In this document: positions 21,050-32,462 of the stretch, piece by piece
Position numbering within the stretch: the stretch's first letter is position 1
How the letters are laid out: each line of letters opens with the position of its first letter
Source: Pseudocercospora fijiensis CIRAD86
Taxonomy: Eukaryota > Ascomycota > Dothideomycetes > Mycosphaerellales > Mycosphaerellaceae
Reading direction: 5' to 3'
Assembly (NCBI RefSeq): GCF_000340215.1
Contig: NW_006921537.1
Coordinates: 2,589,538-2,653,537, forward strand
Length of the DNA: 64,000 nt
Notes under the pieces: generated by a model
Database searches by the model: none
What the model was told of the DNA's origin: nothing
What the model saw: the letters and a program-made list of their open reading frames with translations, nothing else
Position numbers and translations under genes: made by a program

Positions 21050-24000
21050 TCGCCTAGCTAAGCAATTAGACCTTCGACAATTGCCTAGGGCTAACCTACT
21101 AACCCTTGCTTGGTTTAATAATGCTCGGCACTTAACCTATAGGGCCTACTATATTCCTATAGTTCTAAAGGACGACCTCGGAAATAAACGCCTACTAGAC
21201 TTTACTACCTACGTAGTAGATATAGACAACCTATATAGAGGAGCTACTATTGTTATTAGCAACCCTATCCTTAAGCACTACGCCGTAGCTATAGACCTAG
21301 GCAGCTAATAGTAGCGATTTAGAATCGCTAGGAAAGAGGACATTAAACACATTAATACTAGCGAGTGCCCTAACGATATTAGGGTCCTATTTATTAGCAA
21401 CCTAATACTAGCCTCTGCCTTAGCCGACCTAATAGTCGACCTATTAGGCGATAACGATAAGCCTATGCCCCCTAATAGCATAGACCCTAACTAGCTTGCT
21501 CGAATACTATAGCCTATTCGAGAGACCTATATTAATGTGTTTAAACACTACCTAGTATCGATATTGCCTGTATTTGAAGAGACGGGTTGTAAGATTAACA
21601 TTATAGAGGGCAAAGAGGTCCCCTTTAGGCCCCTCTATAATCTTAGTAAGCGAGAGCTTGCTGTGTTACGTAAGTACCTAGATAAGAACCTAGCTAATAG
21701 TCGAATTTAGTATAGTAACAGCCCCACTAGCACGCCTATCCTGTTCGTACTAAAGAAGGATAGTAGCCTACGCCTGTATATCGATTATCGTAGGCTTAAT
21801 ACTATTACTATTAAAGACCGCTATCTACTTCCGCTTATTAATAAGACCCTCGATCGCCTTTCTAGCGCCTATTTCTACACTATATTAGACATTAAGGATA
21901 TATACTATCGCATCTGTATCCGTAAGGGCGATAAATAGAAAACAGCCTTCTATACCTATTATAGCTATTTTAAGTACTTAGTTATACTATTTAGCCTAGC
22001 TAATGCCCCTACTATATTCTAGTCCTATATTAATCGGGCCCTATTAGGCCTATTAGACTACCTCTATATAGTTTACCTAGACGATATCCTAGTCTATATA
22101 CACTTACCTAACATTGCGGAATACTAGGCCGCCGTACGCAAGGTGCTCGACCGCCTACGGGCCTATAGCTTATATTACAAGCCTTCTAAATATACCTTTG
22201 CTACTAAGGAGGTAGCCTTCCTTAGCTTCCTTATATCAACTAAGGGTATTAAGGCTAATCCTAATCGGATTAAGACTATTACTAAGTAGCTAACACCTAC
22301 TAGTATTAAAGAGCTTCAATTATTCCTCGGCTTCGCTAATTTCTATCGTCGCTTTATTAAGGGCTATTTACGGTATATAATGCCTCTAACTAAACTTACT
22401 AAAACCAAGGCCAACCTAACTAGGGAGTTTAAATAGACTAATAGAGCACAAGCCGCTTTTAACGGTCTAAAGCAACGCTTTACTAAAGTCCCCTTACTAT
22501 ACTACTTCGTACTAAGCAAACTAATCCGTATTAAGACTAACGCTTTACAGTTCGCTATATCGGCTATAATGTCTTAGCAGTTAGACAGTAACTACTACTA
22601 GCACCTAATTGCCTTCTTCTCGCGAAAAATAATCGATATAGAGCGTCGCTACGAGACCTACGAGCAAGAGCTCTTAGCAATCGTTAAAGCCTTTAAGTAC
22701 TAGCGCTACTATCTCGATAGTGCTTAGTACACTATTCAGGTCTATACGGACTATAACAACCTCCGTAGCATTACTAAGGTTACTAGGGTTATAGGTCGAT
22801 AGGCTAGATAGGCCGTTTACCTCGCCGGGTTCGATTTTAATATATTATATCGGCTAGGCGTAAGTAACCCTACTAATAGCCTATCGAGGCGACCTAATTA
22901 CGATAGCGAAACCTAATCTATTAATTCATTGTTTCTAACCCTATAGCATAAGATTGCTATAGACCTCGTAGTAAGGCAAGCGTAGAATAAGCGGCTTACC
23001 GGACTCCGCGACGGCTCGAAGTATATTAATGCTCTTGCTATATTAATAGTGCGTATTAAGGCAAGGGCTAATAATATAGATAGGAGAAGTTATAATAACT
23101 CCCTAGTCGACATCGCTATATATAGTAATAGCGATAGCACTACTATAGTTAATCTAGCTACTACTGCTATTAGATACATATAATACGTACCTCGTTTAAT
23201 AGCGAGGGTGCTATTAAATAACCTTGCAAATAGGGATGGTTAATCGTTTATAGATAAGCTATTACGGGCTTAGTAGAGGGACGCCTTTACTACTAAACGT
23301 ATCGATAAGCTTGCAAGTAGGCGAAAGACTCGATCTAGTAAGAGTAACAATTAGTCGATCGACGACAAGGGTTACTTAAAGTTTAAGGGCAGATACTATG
23401 TCCCCGCTAAATAATCGATTAGATAAGAGCTTTTAAAGAGGCACTATAACAGTAAGCTCGCTAGTTACTATAGTATAGAGAGGTCGTACGAATTACTATC
23501 GCGTATATACTACTAGCTAAATAGTAAGCGGTATATAAAGGAATATATATAGACCTATATAGTATACTAGCGAGTTAAAGCACCTAAGCACTTACTATTC
23601 GGCGAGTTGTCTTTACTTCCTATTCTAAAGAAACTATTTATAGAGCTTATAATAGACTTTATTATAGGCCTTCCTCCTACTAAGCGTAGGGGCAGTAAGG
23701 ACGTATACGATGCTATCCTTATTATAGTAGATCGGTTTACTAAAGGCGCTCGTTATATCTCTACTCGGAAGGATTGGACCGCTATTAATATAGCTAAAGC
23801 CCTATAGAACAATATCTTCTATACCTATTAGGGAACCCCTAAGGGGATAGTTTCCGACTAAGGATCGACATTTATATCTTACTATTAGAGTAAGATATAC
23901 CTATAACTAAGACTTAAGCATCGCCTGTCTATAGCATTCTATCTACAAACAGATAGCTAAACCGAGAGGCAAAATGCTACCCTATAGTAGTACCTACGTA

Positions 24001-24797
24001 GCTATATTAACGAGAACCCTAACGACTAGGTTAACCTCCTATAACTAGCTAAATTCGTATATAATAACAGTGTCTACTTATCAACTAAGGTCTTGCTGTA
24101 TATAGCTATAATAGGCTAGAACGCTGCTGTGCTATAAGACCCCCTACCGCTCGAGGCCGAGCGTAAGGAAAGGGAAGCGCGTTAAGCCCCTAAACGTTAA
24201 GCCCCTAAAATACTAGCGGCTATAGAGAGGGTTCAAAGGATGCGAGAAATTCACGCTAAGATAGCTAATAAACTAGCAAAGGCCTAGGCCTATTAGAAGG
24301 TCTACTATAATAAATACTATACGCTAATAACCTTTAAGCAAGGCGATATAGTTATACTAAGCACTAAGAACCTCCGTATCCGTAAACACCTATTACCTAA
24401 CGGCAAAACAAGGCCTAAGCTCGTACTAAGATACATTAGCCTATTCCGTATTCGAGAGGCTAAGGGTATATAGGCCTATTAGTTGTAGCTTCTACCTTAT
24501 TACACTATCTATAATACCTTCTATATATCCCTCCTTAAACTATACTATTAGCGCGAAGGCGATAAAGCGCCTGCTAAGTTAGAAGAAGTCTTAGCCGATA
24601 GTAAAGAGCTATAGTCTATAGAGCGTATACTAAAGCATCGGACTAGGAAGGGTAAGAAGTAGTACCTATTAAGATAGCAGGGCTATTTACTAGAATAGGA
24701 CTCGTAGGAAGCTAAAGACTCCTTTAAGGATATAGCTAAGTTATTAGACGAATATTGGACTAGTATAAAGAACAAGAAGAAGGCTAAAAGCTCGTAA
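21050..24797 (+). pseudogene. pol: Element A2 pol: protease end, RT, RNase H, integrase, chromodomain
   Basis: Pol polyprotein of a chromovirus in one frame to the TAA at 24795-24797. The protease end lies near 21050-21306. The reverse transcriptase has LRLYIDYRRLN near 21770 and an intact catalytic VYLDDILVY near 22070-22100. RNase H contains ERRYETYEQELLAIVKAFK near 22645. The integrase has a zinc-binding HHCC region (some His now Tyr) near 23440-23580, then LIIDFIIGLPPTKRRG and IIVDRFTKGARYI near 23650-23760. Integrase C-terminal and chromodomain segments lie near 24350-24760 (ERILKHRTRKGKK). The intact YLDD is a sign that this copy is less damaged than A3. Confidence 0.85.
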
Positions 24798-26019
24798 TAT
24801 TACTAAGGCTTAGGATTAATAGCACCCCCGGGGTACTATTAGCTAACTAATTAGAGGCCGGCAAACTAGGACAATAAGACTACATTACTATAGTAAACAC
24901 GCACCGAGTGTTAATAAGCGCGACGCGTTAACTAATCGCATACTCTTTTAAGGGCTCTATCTCTTTACTAATACGCCCTATAAGGCCCTTCTCCTAGTAT
25001 CTAGGTCCCCCTCTTGTTCCTTTATTCTATCGAGGCCTCGAGGCCTAGGCAGTTAGCGGGGATAGTGCGCGCGTAAATAGTAATAATAATAATAACGACG
25101 GCGTAGCCGGCGCGGCTATATTAGTAACGGTATTGCGGAGTATATTGCGGAGTACGTCGTTAGTTAAAGAAGGAAATTAGGAGCAAGGTAAAGTTAGCGC
25201 TAAGACGACTAGCGCCGCTATTATTAATATTACCTACTCGCTACTATTGCTAACCTTACCTATTATCGCTACTATACCTATAAAAACAACCTTACCTATA
25301 CTAACTAGGCTAAAAAGGTTAAGCCGTTCGAAGGACTTAGAGACTAAAAAGGTTAAGTAACTAATAGACTAACTAAGGGCAAAACTATAGAGCTAAGTTA
25401 GCTAGGGTCGATCTTGCAGATAACAGGTTACTCCTCGATTTTTCCGACCCTTTAAGCGAGGCGAACCTTAACTATTATACTTATAATAGCCTTTACCTAT
25501 AGAAACTAGACGAACTGTGTTTTTTCTAAAAAGATAAAATAAGATTAACAATTAAAGGCTGCTAAACCTAACTAATTAGGGCTAGTAAAACTACGATAGT
25601 AAATAATAGTCCTCGTAATAATAAGAACAACCCTCGGAAGCGGACAACCCTCGGAAGCGGACATTTCTAGGTCTTTTAGAGTAGACGCAAAGAACTCGGA
25701 ACGACATTACTTAGAACGGAGGCAGTGCTATAATACCTCGTACGTCTACCTATTATAGTAGGGAAGACGCGCTCGTATTGTAATTAGTCGATAGTCCTTA
25801 ATTCTCGTAGTTATATATTACTTTATTATATATAGGGATAGCGCAGTTAGAGTTAGATATTGTATTAGAAGGTGAGGTTTAACATAGTTACATAATTAGG
25901 TAGTTAAGTGTTTAATTTAGCGCGGGCTAAGCAGCTTATTAGACTTGCTAAGTTAGTAGTAATAGAGGTCGTAGAATATAGACAGGCTACGAGGACGCGG
26001 CCTTTAGAAGGGAAGCGTA
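24798..26019 (+). other. Element A2 3' region with candidate extra ORF
   Basis: About 1.2 kb between pol and the 3' LTR, ending in a purine-rich tract (TTTAGAAGGGAAGCG). From about 25380 to 25800 one plus-strand frame is open except for RIP-type stops, and it reads NYRAKLARVDLADNRLLLDF, then LNYYTYNSLYLQKLDELCFF. The same peptide is found at the matching place in A1 (about 29650) and A3 (about 57745) with few changes. It resembles no family known to me. It might be a small accessory protein or conserved noncoding RNA sequence. The region before 25380 shows GC-rich CGCGCG and AATAATAAT runs and no clear frame. Confidence 0.45.
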
Positions 26020-26216
26020 TATTAGGACTAAAGAGATTATACGTAATTAGCATATAACTAGGCTAAGTAAAGCTAGGGTCTTAGTGCCTTAGGTAGGGCT
26101 TAGCGCTTAGCGTTAGGCTAACTAGCCTACCTTCCTCCTTCTCCTCCTAAATCTCTATCGAATACTACCTATACCTACTACTACCCTATCTACCTGCTAA
26201 CATAACCCTTCTTATA
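26020..26216 (+). repeat. Element A2 3' LTR
   Basis: 197 bp, starts TATTAGGACTAAAG and ends CTTCTTATA, followed by CCGTT (26217-26221) and the rest of the A1 RT. It shares the A2-specific variant block with the two A2 5' LTRs. Confidence 0.9.
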
Positions 26217-26221
26217 CCGTT

Positions 26222-29043
26222 ATAGCTATTTCGAGTACTTAGTTATACTATTTAGGCTAGCTAATACCCCTGCTATATTCTAGTCCTATATTAATCGGGC
26301 TCTATTAGGCCTATTAGATTACCTCTATATAGTTTACCTAGACGATATCCTAGTTTATATATGCTTATCTAACATTGCGGAATACTAGACTATAGTACGT
26401 AAGGTACTCGACCGCCTACGGGCCTATAGACTATATTATAAGCCCTCTAAATATACCTTTACTACTAAGGAGGTAGCCTTCCTTAGCTTCCTCGTATTAA
26501 CTAATAGTATAAAGGCTAACCCTAATCGGATTAAAACTATTACTAAATAGCTAATACCTACTAGTATTAAGGAGCTTTAGTTATTCCTCGGCTTCGCTAA
26601 CTTCTACCGTCGGTTTATTAAGAGCTACTCGAGGTATATAATACTACTAACTGAACTTACTAAAACCAAGGCTAACCTAACTAGAGAGTTTAAATAGACT
26701 AATAAAGTATAAGCCGCTTTTAACAGTCTAAAGCAACGCTTTAATAATGTTCCTCTATTGCACTATTTTATACTAAGCAAATAGATCCGAATTGAAACTA
26801 ACGCTTTATAGTTCGCTATATTAGCTATTATGTTATAGCAGGCTAATAATACCTACTAGTACCCGATTGCCTTCTTTTTACGAAAGATAATCGATATAGA
26901 ACGTCGATACGAGACCTACGAGTAAGAGCTCCTAGTAATCGTAGAAGCCTTTAAGTATTAGCGCTACTATCTCGATAGTATATAGTATACTATTTAGGTC
27001 TATACGGACTATAACAACCTTCGTAGAATTACGAAGGTTACTAGGGTTATAGGTCGATAGGCTAGATAGGCCGTCTACCTCGCTAGGTTCGATTTTAATA
27101 TATTATCTCGGCTAGGCGTAAGCAACCCTACTAATAGCCTATCGAGGCGACCTAATTACGATAGCGGGACTTAGTATATTAATTTATTGTTTCTAACCCT
27201 ATAGTATAAGATTGCTATAGCCCGTATTATTAATAAGTAAGCGTAGGATAAGCGGACTTCCGGACCCCGCGGCGGTAATAAATACTATAGCGGAGTTGTT
27301 ATTCTTCTAGTATACGTTAGAAAGGACGTAGATCGCTCGAGCTATAACGACTCGATTAAAGATATTACTATCTATAGCGATAGCACTATAGAAGAGGTTA
27401 TAGTAGTTCCGGCTACTAGTGCTATTAAATATATATAATACGTACCTCGTTCGATAGCGAGGGTACTATTAAATAACCTTGTAAACGGGGATAGTTAATC
27501 GTTTATAGATAAGCTATTACGGGCTTAGTAGAGGGACGCCTTTACTATTAAACGTATTAATAAGCTTGTAAGTAGGCGAACGGCTCGATCTAGTAAGAGT
27601 AATAATTAGTCGATCGACGACAAGGGTTACTTAAAGTTTAAGGGCAGATACTATATCCCCGCTAAACAATCGATTAGATAAGAGCTTTTAAAGCGACACT
27701 ATAATAGTAAGCTTGCTAGTTACTATAGTATAGAGAGGTCGTACGAGCTACTATCGCGTATATACTACTAGCCGAATAGTAAACAGTATATAAAAGAATA
27801 TATATAGACCTACGTAGTATACTAGCGTATTAAGGCACTAAAGCACTTGCTATTTAGCGAGTTGTCTTTACTTCCTGTTCCTAGAAAGCTATTCGTAGAG
27901 CTTATAATAGACTTTATTATAGGCCTTTCTCCTACTAAGCGTAGGGGTAGCAAGGATATATATAATACTATCCTTATTATAGTAGATCGATTTACTAAAG
28001 GCGCTCGATATATCCCGGCGCGGAAGGATTAGACTACTATTAATATAGCAGAAGCGCTATAGAACAATATCTTCTATATCTATTAGGGAACCCCTAAGGG
28101 GATAGTATCTAATCGTAGATCGATACTAACATCGCACTATTAGAGCGAAATATACCTATAGCTAAGACTAAAGCATCGGCTATTAACAGCCTTCTATCTA
28201 TAGACTAATAGGCAAATAGAGAGGCAAAATGCTACCTTATAGCAGTACCTACGCAGCTATATTAATAAGAACCCTAAAGACTAGGTTAACCTCCTATAGC
28301 CTATAGAATTCGTATATAACAATAGTATATACTTATTAACTAAGGTTTTACTATATATAGCTATAATAGGCTAAAACGCTGCTTTACTGTAAGACCTACT
28401 AACGCTCGAGGCCGAGCGTAAGGAAAGGGAAGCGCGTTAAGTACTAGAGACACTAGCGGCAATAGAACGTATCTAGAAGATACGAGAAATCTATACTAAG
28501 ATAGCTAAGAAGCTAATAAAGGCTTAAGAGTACTAAAAGACCTACTACGATAAGCGCTATATACTAATAACCTTTAAATAAGGCGATATAGTTATACTTA
28601 GTACAAAGAACCTCCGTATCCGCAAATACCTATTACCTAATAGCAAAACAAGGCCTAAGCTCGCACTAAGATACATTAGCCTATTCCGTATTCGAGAAGT
28701 TAAGGGCTCCTCTATATAGGCCTATTAGTTATAGCTTCCTCCTTATTATACTATCTATAATACCTTCTATATATCCCTCCTTAAACTATACTATTAGCGC
28801 GAAGGCGATAAAGCGCCTACTAAGTTAGAAGAAGTCTTAGCCGATAGCGAAGAGCTATAGTCTATAGAGCGTATACTAAAGCACCGGACTAGGTAGGGCA
28901 AGAAGGAGTACCTATTAAGGTAGTAGAGCTATTTACCTAAATAGGACTCGTAGGAAGCTAAAGGCTCCTTTAAGGATATAGCTGAGTTATTAGACGAGTA
29001 TTAGACTAGTATAAAGAACAAGAAGAAGGCTAAGGGCCTATAA
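26222..29043 (+). pseudogene. pol: Element A1 pol, 3' part
   Basis: This continues the A1 reverse transcriptase after the A2 insertion: YSYFEYLVILFRLANTPAIF, then VYLDDILVY near 26330-26350. RNase H follows with ERRYETYE near 26900, integrase with LIIDFIIGLSPTKRRG near 27900-27960, and a chromodomain near 28860-29030 (ERILKHRTR). The frame ends at TAA 29041-29043. RIP stops are frequent. The span 27847-28032 is stop-free. Confidence 0.85.
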
Positions 29044-30227
29044 TGTTACTAGAAAGGCCTAGGATTAATGCTACCCCCGGGGTACTATTAACTAACTAAT
29101 TAGAGGCGAGCAATCGTTAGTAAAGATAAGACTATACTACTATAGTAAACGCGTACCGAGTATTAACGAGCGCGCTATAACTATTAACTAACCGCCTGCT
29201 CTTTTAAGGAATCTACCTCTTTACTAGCGTACCCCGTAAGACCCTTCTCTTAGCGCCCTCTCTTATTCTTGCGTCCTATCGAGGCCCTAAGGCCTATACG
29301 GTCGGCGAAGGCGCGCGCGTAGCGAATAGTGCTAGCGATAATAACGGTAGCGTACGGCGCGAGATAGCGATAGTTAGAAGGCGGCGCGCGGCTATATTAG
29401 TAATAGTATTACAAAGTATATTACTAGTTAAAGCGTTACTAGTCGAAGAAGGAAGTTAAAAGCAAGGTAAAGTTAGCGCTAAGACGGCTAGCGCCGCTAT
29501 TGTTAATATTACCTACTACTATCGCTATACCTATAAGAATAACCTTACCTATACTATAGCCTAAGGCTAAGACGCTAGGTTAAAAAGGATTAAGCCGTTC
29601 GAAGGACCTAGGGACTAAAAAGGCTAAGCGATTAATAAACTAACTAAGGGCAAAAATATAGAGCTAAGCTAGCTAGGGTCGATCTTGCGGATAATAGGTT
29701 ACTCCTCGATCTTTCCGACCTTTTAAGCGAGACGAACCTTAACTATTATACTTATAATAGCCTTTACTTATAGAAACTAGACGAACTGCGTTTTTAAAAA
29801 AATAAGATTAATTAACAATTAAAGGCTACTAAACCTAGCTAATTAGGGTTAGCGAAACTACGAACAATAATAGCCCTCGTAATAATAAGAATAACCCCTC
29901 GGAAGCGAACATTGCTAGGTCTTTTAAGAGTAGACGCAAAGAACTTAGTACGACATTACTTAGAACGGAGGCAGTGCTATAATACCTCGTACGCCTACCT
30001 ATTATAGTAGGGAAGACGCGCTCGTATTATAATTAGTCGAAGGCCCTTAATTCTTAGAGATATATATCGCTTTACTTTATTATATACAAGGATAGCGTAG
30101 TTAGAGTTAGATATTGTATTAGAAGGTAAGGTTTAATATAGTTACATAATTAGGTAGTTAAGTATTCAATTTAGCGCGGGCTAAGCAGCTTATTAGACTT
30201 GCTAAGTTAGTAGCAATAGAGGTCGAG
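29044..30227 (+). other. Element A1 3' region
   Basis: This is the counterpart of 24798-26019. The candidate accessory frame (KYRAKLARVDLADNRLLLDL) is present near 29650-29790 and breaks at an A-rich indel near 29795. No other gene is seen. Confidence 0.45.
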
Positions 30228-30424
30228 TGTTAGGGCCAAAGAGGCTGTACGTAATTAGTATATAACTAGGCTAAGTAAAGCTAGGGTCTTAGTGCCTTAG
30301 GCAGGGCTTAGCGCTTAGCGTTAGGCTAACTAGCCTGCCTTCCTCTCTCTCCTCCTAGTTCTCTATCGAATACTACCTATACCTACTACTACCCTATCTA
30401 CCTACTAATATAACCCTTATTATA
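30228..30424 (+). repeat. LTR shared by A1 (3' end) and A3 (5' end)
   Basis: 197 bp, starts TGTTAGGGCCAAAG with TG intact. A1's 3' region lies upstream, and the primer-binding region and gag leader of A3 lie downstream. One LTR therefore serves two elements, the signature of a tandem array made by recombination rather than of independent insertion. Confidence 0.85.
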
Positions 30425-30672
30425 TAGTATTCGATCTACCCTTTAAGGGCAGTAGCTAGATAGTCCTTATTTAAGCTTTTAGCGGTATAGCTACGAAAAC
30501 TATCGATTTAACTATATTGCGCCCGAAGAACAGGACCTATACGTACTATTCTACTAAAAACAACTATACTAATTATTAAGCAAGGCCTTCTATACGGCCT
30601 ATTATACTAAGTTAAGCATATTAGACCGATACTCGCTAATTCCGCTACATCCGTACTATAGGGGCCTATAAT

Positions 30673-31357
30673 ATATTATTAGTGCTACCCCTTATTATAA
30701 TAGCCGGCTTATTACAAAGCAATAACAACCGCGGCGCCGCTAGTAGCGCTAGTAATAACAACACTAGTAGCGTAGTGCCTACCGAAGTACCTACTAAAGT
30801 GCCTACTAAAGCACCTACTAAAGAGCCTACTACTAGGCCTACCGAAGAACCTATAGTTCTAGGCGATAATCTAGAATTGCCTATTAACGACATTCTTAAC
30901 AATATTGTTAATCAACGATATAGCTAACTAGCCTTTAGGCCCTAACTAGTAGGGAGACTTTAAGAAGCTACTCGAAATAGGCTTACTACCCTACGTTAAG
31001 AGTAGTAGCTAAAAGATAACCTCCTCGAGCTTCGCCGCCTTTAGGGGGCCCTAACAACTAATACTAAGCCGATAGTAGGGCCTTCTTTACTACCCGTTGT
31101 AGTCTAAAAGAAGGATGCTAAACTTAAGGACTATACCGTATTTAATAGCTCTAGCCGAAAGCAATATAACGACTATATTCGTAACTATAAGCTTAACTAG
31201 CGAAACGCACCTAGGGCTCTTCCGGACGATTACTCGTTAGTCGTCTATACTATATAATACATTAATAGAGACCTAAAACGCACCTAGGATAACTATTTCG
31301 ACTCCCTTACTAATTAGACCGCTATTTAGTAGCAAACCTATAAAACTATTATACTAG
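30673..31357 (+). pseudogene. gag: Element A3 gag, 5' half
   Basis: Gag start at ATA 30673 (from ATG). The frame has no stop over the first 85 codons (30673-30927) and contains the repeat VPTEVPTKVPTKAPTKEP-like, then ELPINDILNNIVN. It is split at 31357 by element B and resumes at 52538. The two halves together are a multiple of three (1,377 nt), so the frame survived apart from point changes. Confidence 0.85.
31353..31357. repeat. Left target duplication ACTAG of element B
   Basis: ACTAG precedes the B 5' LTR and follows the 3' LTR at 52533-52537. The uninterrupted sequence in A1 and A2 has a single ACTAGACACCC at this point. Confidence 0.85.
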
Positions 31358-31716
31358 TATAGTAGGGAAACCCGGCTTAGTATAGGTGTATACACTTGTA
31401 CCCTCTTTCCTTTTTTTTATACCCCCGAAGATACACAACTACCTTTATAATTAGAATATATATATATACACTATATAAGGAGACATAGCTACGACAACAT
31501 ATAGCAAGAAAGACATAGGAAATATACCTAATCTAGCTGCAATATAGCCCTCCCTGCGGCTATTCTCTTCTCTTTAACATTTACAATGCCTTCCCTTCGA
31601 AGTATATAATGCTACGCCGACCCCTCGTAGTTACCTAAGAGACACTAAGTACTAGGCCTATAGCATATAGTTCCCTATATATGTACCTCTACCTACGACC
31701 TACTCGTCCCGCCTAT
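31358..31716 (+). repeat. Element B 5' LTR (359 bp)
   Basis: It starts TATAGTAGGGAAACCC (TGTAGTAGGG in the 3' copy) and ends CCCGCCTAT. It contains a T-rich tract (CTTTCCTTTTTTTT) and a TATATA block near 31445-31475 that is a plausible promoter. The differences from the 3' LTR are mostly TG/TA or CA/TA type. Confidence 0.9.
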
Positions 31717-32459
31717 ATTTTCTAGAGCCGAAGGTAGGGCTATCTTTATTTATTTAAAGGTGCAGGTATGCACATAGTTAAGAAGAAACGTTTATAGCCT
31801 TCGCCTAGAGCGAGGACTACACTACTAATGTAATATTACCGCTAAAAAGACCTTAGTAGTATCGAGACGTCCTACTACTAATAAACTGTTACCGACTTAA
31901 AGCAAAAGGAATACCGTTACCGACCTAAAGCAAAAGGAAATACTATTTACGAATATTACGACTCCCTACCTATCTATAGCAGGCGGGACCTTATAAGAAA
32001 CGACCTATATAGAAAGAAACCTAAGAGCCCGCTATAAGAAACTAGAGATAGGGATACGAAGAACCCCGAAAAGTCGATAGCCCCCTATCCCTTCCGCTAA
32101 TCGGCGCGAGCCTAACTTAAAACCTCCTTCCGGGCTATTACGACCCTTCTGCGGTACTATAATCGGTATACTACGAGTTAATAGAAATTAATAGAGAGGA
32201 ATAAAGGGGGCCTAGAACGGGTATAGCGGGTATACTAGCTAGCTAGCTAGGTAATATTCGCCGCCCCCTTTATTCTATATATATACGGACTACCGCCTAC
32301 CCTCCCCTTACTTCGAGGATACAGACGCGATACGTACTATAAAGTACGCTATAGCCCGTCTACGCTCCCTCCTTACCTTAAGTATACCTAGCAACCTATC
32401 TGATTTTATCGATACTATATCCTTCCTATTTATTCTAATCGTTTATCGTCTTCTATAAA
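31717..32459 (+). other. Element B 5' leader
   Basis: Untranslated leader with no convincing frame. It includes a near duplication (ACCGACCTAAAGCAAAAGGA-like units near 31888 and 31916) and, at 32229-32253, the first copy of the AGCTAGCT-core boundary motif. Confidence 0.5.
32229..32253. promoter_or_regulatory. Boundary motif 1 of element B
   Basis: GGTATACT, then AGCTAGCTAGCTAGG, then TAAT. It lies upstream of the gag-pro frame. Related copies are at 42915, 47966 and 52040, each between coding modules. Its function is unknown. Confidence 0.5.
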
Positions 32460-32462
32460 TTG

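Larger units (their letters stand above)
16509..26216 (+). mobile_element. Element A2: full-length chromovirus nested in A1
   Basis: A complete Ty3/gypsy element with two head-to-tail 5' LTRs, gag, pol and a 3' LTR, inserted in the RT gene of A1 with a CCGTT duplication. It is interrupted by a pogo/Fot1 transposon in its protease. Without that insert and the extra LTR it is about 7.1 kb. Confidence 0.85.
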
